Positions 20,910 through 31,749 of a stretch of 64,000 bases of DNA are shown piece by piece. A model generated the notes under the pieces. It was not told the origin of the DNA, did not search any database, and was given only the letters and a program-made list of their open reading frames with translations. The stretch spans positions 2,170,001-2,234,000 of the forward strand of contig JALGAS010000009.1 of NCBI GenBank assembly GCA_023078685.1, given 5' to 3'. Source of the stretch: Neopestalotiopsis rosae (Eukaryota; Ascomycota; Sordariomycetes; Amphisphaeriales; Sporocadaceae). The position numbers were made by a program, and so were the translations under genes. How positions within the stretch are numbered: position 1 is the first letter of the stretch; each line of letters starts with the position of its first letter.

Positions 20910-22844
20910 ATGAATGATTACCAATACGACCCTCTCCCGGGCGGAAATTACATCAGAACGGCGACGATTCTGCCCGGGAAAGCAGAAGATGGCATTGTCA
21001 TCGAACTCGCAATCGTGCCTTTCGCCGATTCTGATCCAGTCAATTACGAGGCTTTATCCTATGCGTGGGGCTCACCCGACCCATATGTTGACGCGGAAAT
21101 TCGACATATAAATGATAACCTCCCCGGGCAACAGAACAATGGACGAAAAATAGGATTAAGTAAAAATCTCGCCATAGCCTTATACGATCTTCGTCGAAGT
21201 AATGATCAACGGACAATGTGGATTGATGCTCTATGCATCAACCAAAGCAGCCACGAAGAAAAAGCAGTCCAGGTTTCTAAAATTGGCGATATTTTCAAGC
21301 GCGCAGTTCATGTCGTCGCTTATATCGGCCCACAAACAGACCAAAGTACCGAAATGATGGAATACCTGGAGCATCTTGGGAAGAATGTGGTGATCAACTG
21401 GACAACACGTAGATTGAATGTCGAGGCCATGCGGCAAACGTGGCATGGTATGCGCCTGGTTGATGATAATGGCGATCTCTTGATAAACATCCCTCTCCAG
21501 GATAAAACGTACCAACTTTTTACTCGACCTTGGTTTAAAAGGCTATGGATCAGGCAAGAGATTGTGCTAAGCAAAAATAAGGCTACGTTCATGTGCGGCC
21601 ACTGTGGAGTGTCCTCACAAGATTTCCTTCGCGCTTGGACTTCTCTGTACCTTCACTTTTCGCAAACCGACAGTCTACAGCCTCAGTACCTACCGGACCT
21701 ATGGCGCACCTCATTGTGGCTTGATGAGAATCGCGAACCATCAATCCGTAACCTGAGAGATTCCTTTGCAGGGTTGGAATGTTTAGATCCACGTGATCGC
21801 TTATTTGCAGTTCTGGAATTACTGCCCAAAGCTGAGAAGAGGCTGATCAGCGTGAATTACGAGAAGCAGCCGGGGGAATTATACAAAGATGCTACACTTG
21901 CATGGATTCAAGCCTACAGTGACTTATCCATCTTACAAGAATGCGAGCTTCAGAACGGGTGGGCTCCTACCTGGGTACCAAACTGGGCCGCAGATTCCCA
22001 ACTTATGCCGATGATGATTATGGCATCAAAGACCTCTCGGCTGGCAGCAATCCTGGACCTAAGTCAGGCGACCAAGGGAGCTTTGAGAGTTGTTGGAACC
22101 GAAATTAGCACGATTGAAGATCTACGCCCCTCGGAAATATACCCAGATTCGACCAATTTGATGGGTAAACTCCATGATCTGCTGGACGGACTTCAACTCG
22201 AAGGTGATTACATTGCGGGAGGGACTTTAATCGAAGCTTATGCGACGAATTTCGCTCATGGAAAGTTTGAAACAACTACCAAGCCGGAAAGCTCCGAGTG
22301 TTCTTCACTTGACGAAATGTCAAGGTTCATACGGTTGGCGTGTTCGGCATTCCCTCCTCAAAAGGATTCATCACTTGAGCAAGGGTCGGTACTTGACGTA
22401 CGGATGTTTTGTGTCAATCGACAACTACTCAGGGGCAGCAATGGCTACATTGGAATGGCGCCCCCCGCGGCACGTGTAGGAGATCATGTGTACAGCGTCG
22501 TAGGCTGCGATTGCCCTTTGGTCTTACGAGACGCAGGTGAGGGGATGCAAGTGGTTGGCCAGTGTTTTCTAAGCGGCGCCATGGAAAAGCAAGCAATCTT
22601 GGGTCCTCTGCCCACAGAAGTTGAAGCAATCTATGTAAGAGACCAAGCAAAAGGCTACCAATTGGGCTTTAGAGACCGTCAGACGAAAGATATCACAATG
22701 GATGATCCGCGTCTGTCCACGTTGCCGCTAACTGACGAGGAAAGAGAGCGTCTCCATAATTCATCAAGTGATGATGGATTCGAAATTTCTTTTGACACAT
22801 TGCACCAATTCAAATCGGCGGTCCAATGGCTGGAACTTGTATAG
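20910..22844 (+). CDS. Heterokaryon-incompatibility (HET) domain protein, 644 aa
   Basis: A single intact exon runs from ATG at 20910 to TAG. The HET domain is clear in three blocks: NYEALSYAWGSPD (residues 45-57), WIDALCINQSSHEEKAVQVS (104-123) continuing to VVAYIG, and RPWFKRLWIRQEIVLSK (about 206-222). The C-terminal half (DRLFAVLELLPKAEKRLISV, later EGMQVVGQCFLSG) matches the extended region usual in stand-alone fungal HET proteins. HET domains are TIR-like and trigger cell death when incompatible strains fuse. It is the only large uninterrupted gene in this part of the window. It lies close to other allorecognition-type genes, but a specific partner cannot be named. Confidence 0.95.
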   Translation: MNDYQYDPLPGGNYIRTATILPGKAEDGIVIELAIVPFADSDPVNYEALSYAWGSPDPYVDAEIRHINDNLPGQQNNGRKIGLSKNLAIALYDLRRSNDQRTMWIDALCINQSSHEEKAVQVSKIGDIFKRAVHVVAYIGPQTDQSTEMMEYLEHLGKNVVINWTTRRLNVEAMRQTWHGMRLVDDNGDLLINIPLQDKTYQLFTRPWFKRLWIRQEIVLSKNKATFMCGHCGVSSQDFLRAWTSLYLHFSQTDSLQPQYLPDLWRTSLWLDENREPSIRNLRDSFAGLECLDPRDRLFAVLELLPKAEKRLISVNYEKQPGELYKDATLAWIQAYSDLSILQECELQNGWAPTWVPNWAADSQLMPMMIMASKTSRLAAILDLSQATKGALRVVGTEISTIEDLRPSEIYPDSTNLMGKLHDLLDGLQLEGDYIAGGTLIEAYATNFAHGKFETTTKPESSECSSLDEMSRFIRLACSAFPPQKDSSLEQGSVLDVRMFCVNRQLLRGSNGYIGMAPPAARVGDHVYSVVGCDCPLVLRDAGEGMQVVGQCFLSGAMEKQAILGPLPTEVEAIYVRDQAKGYQLGFRDRQTKDITMDDPRLSTLPLTDEERERLHNSSSDDGFEISFDTLHQFKSAVQWLELV

Positions 22845-23589
22845 AGGAACTATTATACGTGCATCTTGGATGGCGGTACTTGTCGCTGAGCTCTCTGTGG
22901 ATGTGGTGGAAGATTGGACTTGCTACGGCGATCGCAACGATATCCACTGTATGCAATGCAGGAAGTGTACTTGCTAGAGAAAGCGCGTTCACTTTCTTAT
23001 TTTCCAGAGGGCAAGAGGTATCTTGATCGCTACGGATTCGGAGCCTAACTCCGCGGACGTGTAAGCGTCGCCGTTTTGGCTGGTCTAGGGTGGGTTGGTT
23101 GCGAGAGATTAACTCACCGTACAGACTTAGAACGATAGCTGTCGAGAAGGGGTTCGTTCGGCCGATACACCAGAAGACAGGAAAGAAGCATAATATCGAA
23201 GAGGGGGGGAGTTAGTCGGTTATTAGGGCTAATATGCGCTGCAAAGAATGTCCACCCATTTTTCCATTTTGGAACGTGTGCGCCCAACGCGAACCAATTA
23301 CCAGATTATGCCGAGACTCTAAGGAGTCGGTCAGCCACAACTGGCCATTTGAACTAGTGTTTCCTTCAATCATGAGACGACAATACATACATGTCGAGCA
23401 GAACGACATAGTCTCTCATGATAAGATTCGCATTCATTCAGGATGTATTGTTCCCCGCTGCCATTAACGAATAAATTGCCGAAAATCCATGTCGAACGAC
23501 CATGCACAGTAATATGGAACCAACCTATCCCGGTCCTTAAGAGCAAACTTCATGTTCGATTCGCGGGTTGTCAGACATAGAAAGGATGT
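22845..23589. other. Intergenic stretch
   Basis: Frames here are short and present on both strands; none has a recognisable motif. Confidence 0.3.
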
Positions 23590-23790
23590 ACAGAGACCAT
23601 TAAAATTAGTTAGCTCCTTGTTTTGACGCTCTTCTCTTGTCTTTGAGCACGGATGGTCCATATTCTGCGCTGACCTATATGTACCTCAGCCAGACCCACT
23701 TAGTACTGTCATCGATGAGTACTTCAGTCAGCCAACACCGGCTCTGGCCCAAAGTATTGTTGGAGCTGACAATACTAATTGCTCGTCATC
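23590..23790. repeat. Fold-back repeat, half copy D
   Basis: ACAGAGACCATTAAAATTAG leads into GAGCACGGATGGTCCATATT at 23645 and continues to CAGCCAACACCGGCTCTGG. This matches one arm of the palindromes at 3451-3696 and 48756-48990. The other arm and the minisatellite are missing. Confidence 0.7.
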
Positions 23791-24720
23791 CCTTTCACAA
23801 CAAGCATTCCTGCCATCCTGGAATGTACGGTGTTCTCGAAATAAACAGCATAGTATATGCTCCAACTAGGGAACCTGCATTCTACCATACGTTCCTCACG
23901 CGTTTTGCGATAAAAGGTTCTCCGTCCCAATATCTTTCCGTAATGTAGAATCATTCATCCCAAATGTCATCTATCCGAGCATACTTGTGTATCGATTTCT
24001 AACGAAATTTCCAGCTCGAAGCCACATCGTTGAGAAAATAAGTCTGCATAATCTTGAATGATTTTGTTAACTGGTGTTCGCACGCATTTCAATACCGCAG
24101 GTAGCAATAGCAACGATGAGAACAACTTGTTCGTCAAAAAGCCGTGGAAGCCGCAGAGACCTATCGAACGAAATGGAGAGTCAAAAACTTGCACCGCCTT
24201 AGAATGTCGTTTCCGAATGGAGATCTCGAGAGTTTAATAATTCCGGTTGAAGCCGTTCGCTCAGTTTGAGACTCAGGAAAGCAGGCCCACCCCCCGTGGC
24301 ACTATGCCACTTCACCGGCCAACGTCCATATCCATAAACAGCTTCATAGGCCAGGATACGAGACCGACTCCAAAGTTCGGCTTTTCTACTTGCCGATGCA
24401 TTGGACACCCTCGTCTCATGCGTAATCGTCCTGTGGCAGGGCATGCTCCATGACTCATGGTCTTCCACCAATGGCTGTTCACATGTTCCCGAGAGGTTGT
24501 GCGCTCGCCGGGTGATGGCGACATCCTGTGTGATTGAGCCGGTAATTAGCTTGGCTGATAAATCCATGTTCCATCAAACGGATCTTGACGATCGTGGCTA
24601 TGTTCGAGAAACATCACGTGCTTCGAATGAGTTTTGGTACATATAAACAGAGCCATCGCTCACATTTCTTCTGACTCTTAGCTTTCTACCTATCCTACCC
24701 AGTATTCGAGGATTCTCATA
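23791..24720. other. Stretch without a recognised gene
   Basis: A minus-strand frame at 24199-24567 (122 codons, ATG start) matches no family and is opposed by open plus-strand frames; it may be chance. ACATATAAAC at about 24648 is a TATA-like signal some 70 bases before the next start codon. Confidence 0.3.
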
Positions 24721-25461
24721 ATGCCACGAAAAACCTTCAAGAAATCTATTGGTGGCAAGGCACCCCTGCTGCCCATCATAAAAATACCAGACGGCATTCT
24801 CAAGCGATCGGCACGAGATTCCGACAACCCAAATAAGACATCTGTCGGCATATCTATTCACCGATACAACTGGGCATGGCATTTCAATGATGGTAGAACC
24901 CTATGCGGAGCCGAGATTTCTCATCAAGCCGTCATCGATAGACTCCTTGCTCTCCTTGCATTTGAGGTTAGAAATGTGATTCTTACCTTGCAAGGTCTTG
25001 AGGAGCTCTTCAAATCTATATCGTCGGCGAAAGATGAGGACCGAGATCAGTCGATCAATGACGGGCTTCAAAACATTGTGAAGCATGGAGGGGGCTCCGC
25101 GACAGAAAAGCTCATACATGATAAGGATTGCCATATTGTTGCCAATGTCGACTTCATCGGGGAATTGCCAGAGAACGCTCACAGTATTCTCATTAATCGG
25201 ACTCATATGATATGGAAGGCTGAAACGGCCACATCCTGGATTGGTCTGGCTCAAGATGGCTCAGATCTTTGTTCAACCATTCGAAGAATGATCGGCGTTC
25301 ACTGCGAAAACAATGTTCGTCGCTTGATAGGCATCGACGCAAGTAGCGAGGATAAAACAGTCCAAGAGAGACATCTACGACGGAAAGAAGTAACGATCCG
25401 TCAGGAAAAGCGAACGCAACTGCGACGATCAGAGCGTCTACGTCAATTGGGGTCAATTTAA
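24721..25461 (+). CDS. Hypothetical protein with histone-H3-tail-like N-terminus, 246 aa
   Basis: An intact single exon. Residues 2-15 read PRKTFKKSIGGKAP. Against the histone H3 tail, KS-GGKAP matches K9, S10, G12, G13, K14, A15 and P16, with Ile for T11. The body (residues about 40-200) has mixed helix and strand character (VIDRLLALLAFEVRNVILTL) and no family I recognise. The C-terminus is very basic (RRKEVTIRQEKRTQLRRSER), suggesting nuclear or nucleic-acid association. A TATA-like ACATATAAAC lies about 70 bases upstream. The duplicated segment begins right after its stop. The tail could mimic H3 for a chromatin reader or modifier; that is inference. Confidence 0.6.
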   Translation: MPRKTFKKSIGGKAPLLPIIKIPDGILKRSARDSDNPNKTSVGISIHRYNWAWHFNDGRTLCGAEISHQAVIDRLLALLAFEVRNVILTLQGLEELFKSISSAKDEDRDQSINDGLQNIVKHGGGSATEKLIHDKDCHIVANVDFIGELPENAHSILINRTHMIWKAETATSWIGLAQDGSDLCSTIRRMIGVHCENNVRRLIGIDASSEDKTVQERHLRRKEVTIRQEKRTQLRRSERLRQLGSI

Positions 25462-25479
25462 GGGGGATCAGATGTTATA

Positions 25480-25700
25480 TGATTTGGTTAGGTTTTGTAT
25501 GCGCACTTCTTGACAAGTATAGTATATGCGTTGGCATAACTCATGTATATAATCAATTAGACGTGCCCGAAGCACGATCTTGTTTGCTAACTGCATACAC
25601 TACCATGTTGCCTTTGCTTTTCGCCCAAAATGACTTGGCGTAATGACACTCTCGACGGCACGTCACCATGTTGACATTGGCATTCGTAGTACTAGCGTAA
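25480..25700. repeat. Dispersed duplicated segment, copy 2
   Basis: Closely similar to 1185-1440, with shared blocks CAAGTATAGTATATGCGTTGG and GTGCCCGAAGCACGATCTTG. It lies directly downstream of the H3-tail-like gene; copy 1 lies beside the con-10 start. Confidence 0.75.
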
Positions 25701-26102
25701 GGTTTCTATTCGTCCGCCCAGGACCAGTTCCTTTGCTGATGTCATAGTTTGACTCGGATTTTCGTGTTGATGCTGCCAACACTGGCCATGGCGTTTTCTG
25801 AGACCTCAAGCACTTGCTCCAATACAAGCGCTTTCTACTTGGAGGATTTCGCAAAGCGTCTACCCATCAAAGTGTCCAATTCGGTTGTTTCACAGCGTCA
25901 AGAACTTAGTGAAGATAACGAAAGTCTGAGACAGTAGGTTACTGGTTTATCCAACTCTTGGACCACGATAAGCAGCATGTTAGTGGTGCCGGCGACATCT
26001 TCATTCACTGAACTCGAATACTAATCTTAGCAGAAAGGCTACATTCCCACCCACCCAGTGCAGGCTAGCTAGGACAAAGCCTCTCACAACATAGCATTAT
26101 CT

Positions 26103-26177
26103 CCTTCTCGAAACTGTCCTTCTCGAAACTGTCCTTCTCGAAACTGTCCTTCTCGAAACTGTCCTTCTGGAAAAGTG
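26103..26177. repeat. 15-bp tandem repeat
   Basis: TCCTTCTCGAAACTG is repeated about five times in perfect or near-perfect register. On the minus strand one frame reads it as FEKDS repeats. It lies just 3' of the broken Cys-rich gene. Confidence 0.9.
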
Positions 26178-26225
26178 TCTGTGGGTGCTTCTCTGAGCCT
26201 GTGTTCAAGGACAGTGGCATACGAG

Positions 26226-26760
26226 TCATGCAGGCCATTGTTCGTTTTGTATGTCGATGACACGGCGTCTCCTGGTGCCCGCATTCTTGCATGTCCGACA
26301 TACTTTTCGCCTTGATTCTGACAGACATTTATTGCAATTTGCTCGATCTTGAAAACATTCCTGGCATTTCAATTTCGGCCGGCAATTTGGACACATCTTC
26401 GTGCCCTTGATTCCGCTCTGGATCTTCGACAATTGCCGCCCTACTTCCTCATAACCTTCAAGATCTTTCCGCTTGTGTCGCCATGATCCTAGTGTCAAAC
26501 ATAACCCGATTGCTTTATTTAGGCAACCTTAATCGCCACAACTTAGTTTCTTGATTGCATCTTCCAGAAGAAGTTCGGCTTGGCAAAAATCTCCACGGTC
26601 GTGGTACGAGGTGGCGACAATCTTGATAGCAATGCCAAAGGCCATTGTCTTGATTGACCACACGGGGCTCTGTGAGAAACAGGATTCTGTAGATCCAAGA
26701 ACATCGCGAGCTGATTCTTCGCCCCGGAGCCTCTACTCTGGCCCCCGTGAAACATCGAGT
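26226..26760 (-). pseudogene. Broken gene with helical repeat-like part and Cys-rich C-terminus
   Basis: The upstream part, open from about 26760 without a clear start, reads TMAFGIAIKIVATSYHDRGD then FCQAELLLEDAIKKLSCGD, resembling one helical (TPR-like) repeat. A TAA follows, and the same frame resumes with RRQLSKIQSGIKGTK-like basic sequence and a zinc-ribbon-like array: CPNC, CQEC, CNKC and CRTC at regular spacing (residues about 36-70 of the last frame). A 40-55 bp intron could remove the stop, but I see no convincing donor. The Cys pairs suggest metal binding. I do not recognise the family. Confidence 0.35.
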
Positions 26761-28358
26761 CGAGAAAATGATGGATCGAGTAGAAAAGCCTCTCCTGAGG
26801 TCTATACCGCAGAAACACGGGTTGTGTTTAGATCGTCGTGTTGTAACGAATTCCAATCAGTGGTATTATTTTCCCATCTATACGAGTGGGTGTCCTTTTT
26901 TTTGATGGCCGTCACCCGTAGGCTTCTTCGTTATGTTATTCCCGTTGCGGCGGTCGTTTCTTTTTGAACATCTTTGGAAAGTTGACTCTGGCTGTGGGAG
27001 ACTTCGCTATTAGTATTTGATGGGAGAAAACGGTGGATGATCTTGTAGATGTTGCCACCAAAAGATATATTCTACACAGTGTTTGCAATTAAAGGGTGTA
27101 ATGGCCCCTAGGGCAACGCCACCATGCGTAGTGAGAGGGCAGTGATCATGGCCATACCTCTCCAGCTTCCACCCCGCTGGGCGAGCGCGTACCCATATTG
27201 TTGTTTATGATTCGTTGGCTGCGCAAGATCGCTGTTATGGTGTAGATTTTATGGGACAATCGCGACAGGATCAAGACTGATCCGTGGGCCGTTAACTAAA
27301 GTATCGGAGGTAAACCATGACTACTTGGTATCCAAGTCTCAGCTTTGTATCTTACATACCCTTATCTATCAAATATAACATCGCACCTGACTTTCTATTG
27401 ATCCGATCACCGTGATAATTGCAGCTTAAACGATTGGACTCACTAGTATGTATTTATAGGACTTCTGGTCTAATGTATTAATATCAGATTACATTAAGCC
27501 AGGCGATCAGCCTGCGTGGGCTTGCTGTCAGCTATAACGGTAAAAATGCACACGTGGTAGCTCGAGATTGCGGACCCGTGTTACGGTAGATACTGTATGC
27601 CCACGGGACAGGACAGTGTATACCATGACAGGTAGTCCGGGCCGTGACAAGGTGCAACCATGGACGTGATGTTTAGCCCAATTGAACAGCTCAAAAAAAA
27701 AAAAAAAAAAGTTCTTGTGACTGGCTCGACTGTAGATTTTTGCTAAAAGATAAGAAGGAAGCTAATTACAAAAAGGTTACGGCATTTTAGTGTTTTGCGA
27801 TCTTATTGTGCGCAAGGTCAAACCGGCCTCGAATGAACTCTGGATCTTTCACACACGGCCCACGAATAGTCATGTTTACGAACGAATAATACTAACATTG
27901 TATGCTGTAATTATCTCTCAACGAAGTCAGATGCTAAATTCTTAGCGACGCGTGATGCGTTGCGGTCAGCTCGCTATTTCTTCAGCCGGACTTAGAAAGA
28001 GATTCTTCGGAATCCAGCTTAGTGATCCCTTGAAAAATTATTTGTTTTTCTAATTTTAAAGTATTTTAAAGAGAATGCAAGATATCGCGCTGTGAATGTT
28101 GACTGTCACGGCGCGCTTGTAGCGTTTTGCGAGAAGCTTTGTACATCAATGTGGCATGTCGAATACTACGTTATAGGTCTACTTATTATATACTGGGCCA
28201 TTAGATTTACCTGATTTTGATGTGAGTTGAATGCATGTAGGATTGTTTCTGTGATGGTGAAGTTAAGATATCGAAGTCCGCATTTTGCTGATTGGCGTGC
28301 CTGTCCATTGGATGTCGACCAATTTCTTTGCCTTTTTCTTCATACTCTGACTGTGCGC
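26761..28358. other. AT-rich stretch without a recognised gene
   Basis: No supported frame. It contains an A18 homopolymer at 27693-27710. Otherwise nothing was seen. Confidence 0.4.
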
Positions 28359-28985
28359 TTACGAGCTGTCCTTGATTAAGATGTAAACAATGCTGCCATC
28401 TGCCTCTACAGCATGGATTATGACATCTGGCCCCCAATTTCCAAAAGTATCTGGTCCTTCAGGTCCATTTTTCCCATCCACACACTCAGCATACTCGAGG
28501 AACTTCTGCGGCCCGGAGTGGCCGCCTTCCAGAGCCGCATGAACGTGAGCCCGGGCCGACTTCCGCGTGAGATGCTGGCTCTTAATCTCGCTGTGTACCT
28601 CGTAGCCCGCTACCTTGCTTCCTGACCTGGGGCGTACCACGATGCGAAGGACGTAGTACAGGGGTATGTTGATGCGGCCGTTGCGATCGCCTTCGAGCCT
28701 GTTGACATTGGGAATTGTTTCGACCTCCACGGTCGTCAAGTCGTTAACCGGTCCTTTGACACAGGCGGCCCCAGCCCAATCTCCTCCGCAAATAGGCCTA
28801 TCGATGTCGAAGATATCAGAGACGTTAACTTTGTAGGAGTTGTGGAACATGATGTCATCCGCAATGGCCCTGGCTATCTCGAGGTCCGCCACAGTTGTGA
28901 CTATGCTGATTGCGCAAGCATCGTTGATCTGATAATTTAGGTCGGTCAATGTTACCTTGACCACATATAACTGATCATGAATCAT
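28359..28985 (-). CDS. Hypothetical protein, 208 aa
   Basis: One intact frame from ATG at 28985 to stop. There is no signal peptide or membrane helix. Notable segments are CGGDWAGAACVKGPVNDLTT, a strand-rich centre (IPLYYVLRIVVRPRSGSKV) and GPDTFGNWGPDVIIHAVEAD near the C-terminus. Composition and length argue for a real gene, but I do not recognise the family. The flanks contain no other gene for several hundred bases. Confidence 0.55.
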   Translation of the reverse strand: MIHDQLYVVKVTLTDLNYQINDACAISIVTTVADLEIARAIADDIMFHNSYKVNVSDIFDIDRPICGGDWAGAACVKGPVNDLTTVEVETIPNVNRLEGDRNGRINIPLYYVLRIVVRPRSGSKVAGYEVHSEIKSQHLTRKSARAHVHAALEGGHSGPQKFLEYAECVDGKNGPEGPDTFGNWGPDVIIHAVEADGSIVYILIKDSS

Positions 28986-29813
28986 AATTATTAATATGCT
29001 GGTGGTATAATGTGACGTGGCTCACTTGCTGGCTGACCCCTTGGGATAATAATAACCTTTTATATATTGTGAGCTACTCTGAAACTAACTCTAGTTATCG
29101 TATGATTTTTATGCGTAAGTAGCTTATGTGGATGCTCATCGGGCGCTGATCATACGAGTAATCGATAGAGATGTTCATCCAAGTACTCGACGGTCCGTCT
29201 GCCTAGTCGCAAATATCATGTAGCCAAGGATTCGTCGAATCTCCCAGACACCCCGAACCTGTACTACTCTCTTCAGACTTCTCTAGTATGGATTGTCCGG
29301 TATAGAGTTTATTCTACTGCACATATCCGATGACAATGAGTGGAGCACTGCAAGCGACAGGCGCTGATGGTGGGGTACAGAGGTTAGTCAAATCTTTAAT
29401 TCATGTTGGAGCGTTAAAGACATGAGAGCCGCGTGAGAACTATGAGTGACCTATAATTGCCGTTTGAGCCCTGTTACTGCATTTTATTTGACAGAGCCTG
29501 AGCGCGATTACTGGGAAAGGTCATCGTTGTCGAGAGATATCAAGTGCCAACGACAAAGCTGAATCTCGAGCTCGTACCAATGAGAGTTCTACATAGTGTT
29601 GGATTTATTTATAGACAAATTGGAGAGTGTAAAATTATCAGAAAAACTATCATAGCTCCAGTTACCATAACGAGCGACCCAATATTGAGAAACATGACGA
29701 TAAGTGACCGCCTCGAATGTACCCATGTCCCAACATATAATTTGGATATTGCGATACCCTCTTGCATTGATATATTGCGAAGCCTATTTGGTATGACCCT
29801 GGGTATTATTTAT
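28986..29813. other. Intergenic stretch
   Basis: The frame at 29544-29936 on the plus strand is largely antisense to the RING-H2 gene and is not supported. Nothing else was seen. Confidence 0.3.
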
Positions 29814-30470
29814 TTAAACAGAAGCCACTCTAACTTGGTTGGCAGTTCGTGTAGCAGTCTCCAGTGGCCGAGAAACAGTTGCTTGATTCTCTGGCAAAAT
29901 ACCATGACGACATACAGGACACGAACCATGCCTTAAGAGAATCCATTCTTCGAGACACTCTGCATGAAAGATATGATTGCATCTCAGATGGTAGATTATA
30001 GTATTTCCTTTGAGGACTTCCAAACAGATTGTGCTAACCACACGTATCAGCTTATTTTGAGTCGGTCGAGGATGCTATGAGAAAAACAAACCACAGAGGG
30101 GAATTGAATTCACCGTCAAACCTTGCTGTCATTCCACATTCAAACTCTGGTAGAGCCAAAAGGGATGCTGCACTACGAAGTGCCTCGAGCCTTGCATCTT
30201 TCTTCGACTTTGCCTCGCGAGCCTGCCTCACCTTCTTGTGGCGATGGACACAGTACGTGGCAGAAATTCTAGACCGATTAGGAAGAAAATCATAAAATTG
30301 CAAACGAACTTCGTCGACATCACTTACATCAAGAAGTATAGCCCTACAATACTAAGAAAGAAGCCCAGAGTAAATTTTAGTGCTTCTGACGGTGGTAGCC
30401 CCTCCTTGTCCTCATTCGTTTGATTCATCCTGACCACGTGCGTGGCTTCCATTACTCTTGGGATCGGCAT
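29814..30470 (-). CDS. RING-H2 transmembrane E3 ubiquitin ligase-like protein (three exons, 169 aa)
   Basis: Exons 30470-30328, 30268-30122 and 30033-29814 splice in phase; both introns (59 and 88 bp) have GT...AG ends. The N-terminus (MPIPRVMEATHVV) is followed by one membrane helix (ALKFTLGFFLSIVGLYFLI, residues about 29-47), then a basic cytosolic linker (HRHKKVRQAREAKSKKDARL). The RING-H2 domain has ICLEVL, CNHIFHAECLEEWILL and CPVC, with the His-His pair intact. Membrane RING-H2 proteins of this size act as E3 ligases in endomembrane quality control. No frameshift is needed, so the gene appears functional. The second intron was chosen because it joins GMTA to STICLEVL in frame. Confidence 0.8.
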
Positions 30471-31749
30471 AATGGTCGGCAAAAATACAATGAGATGTAC
30501 AGGCACAGGCTTGATTTGTATGCGCTTGACTGGCTTGGAAAACAGTTCCAAAAATCGGAAGAGACCTTCCAACAAGATTCAGGCATAACTTTTCATCCTG
30601 TAATGCTATCCTCAATCAGGTTCGTCGAGATTATGTTACAAGACAATGATCTTATATGCAGGACAATGTCCCGAGGCAGCTCGTTATAGCTATCTCTGCC
30701 GTTGCTCAAAACATCAGTTCCCTCGGGAAAGTTCCCCAGTAATTCACAAATCTGGCGGTTCTGATATCATGTCTGGTGCCATTATCATATGATATATTGC
30801 ACGAATAGTTATTTACACTTGCTTGAACGAAAGCTTAATGTACACTGAGCAAATCTTAATCACATAATCGTCACGGCGAGTTCCGTGCATTTATTCGTCC
30901 GGAGTGTGGAGCCGAGATCGCTATTATGTAATAAGCAGCGTGAATCTAACTGGCTTAGATGCGTGCTAGGGTTCTTGGCGAGAAAACCACGTTGAGTACC
31001 CCTGACATAGTTTCCGCCGCGCGATTTTTGCTTCGACAACCTAATTCAATTCTGAGAGGTGAGGTGTAGGAAGGGCGGCCGGGAAGCGACCTAGTTCTCA
31101 TATCCAATTCTCAACGATGGACCTCGACGGGAATTTTGAAACTAACGGTGGGGAAGGACTTGTACTAGTAGTACCATCTTGCTTGTAAAGTAAGCCCAAA
31201 AGAAATAGGGAATAAATTAGATCAGCTATGAACATTGCTTGATTATATGTGTACTGAATAAGTTACGAAATCCTCGTATGATCCGAGTTAGATGTCGCAC
31301 AATTCTCATTTGACCATGCTACCTTGAAAGTTCATTCCGAGGGCTACAGATTGCATTCGGGAAACAAATTCTAGCCCAGGGAAGCCACGCTGTGTCGGGA
31401 CTCTGGCATGATCACTATAGTGGCGTAATTCCTAATACTAAGCGCGGCGCTAAACAAAGGTAGCTTTTGCAGTAGAGATGTTGCGCATGATAAAACACAC
31501 CATGAGATGCCTTCCGAAGGTGGCCATACTCGAGCAATATATTCACATTCTGCATGTACTATTACAACATGGCTCGATCTCGAATTAGTGTCTATTAGCA
31601 CTCGTTAAGTAGGTTATCATCGCTGGCAGATAAGGCTTCTACCCCAGTACTAGTTATATAGAATACTCTGATTCCCATGATTAGGAGGACTTTCCAGTAC
31701 TAGCTCAATATGTGAATGTTAACACTGAACTAATAACCCTCTGATACCC
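30471..31749. other. Intergenic stretch
   Basis: No convincing frame. The minus frame 31371-31601 and short plus frames have no recognisable motif. Confidence 0.35.
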
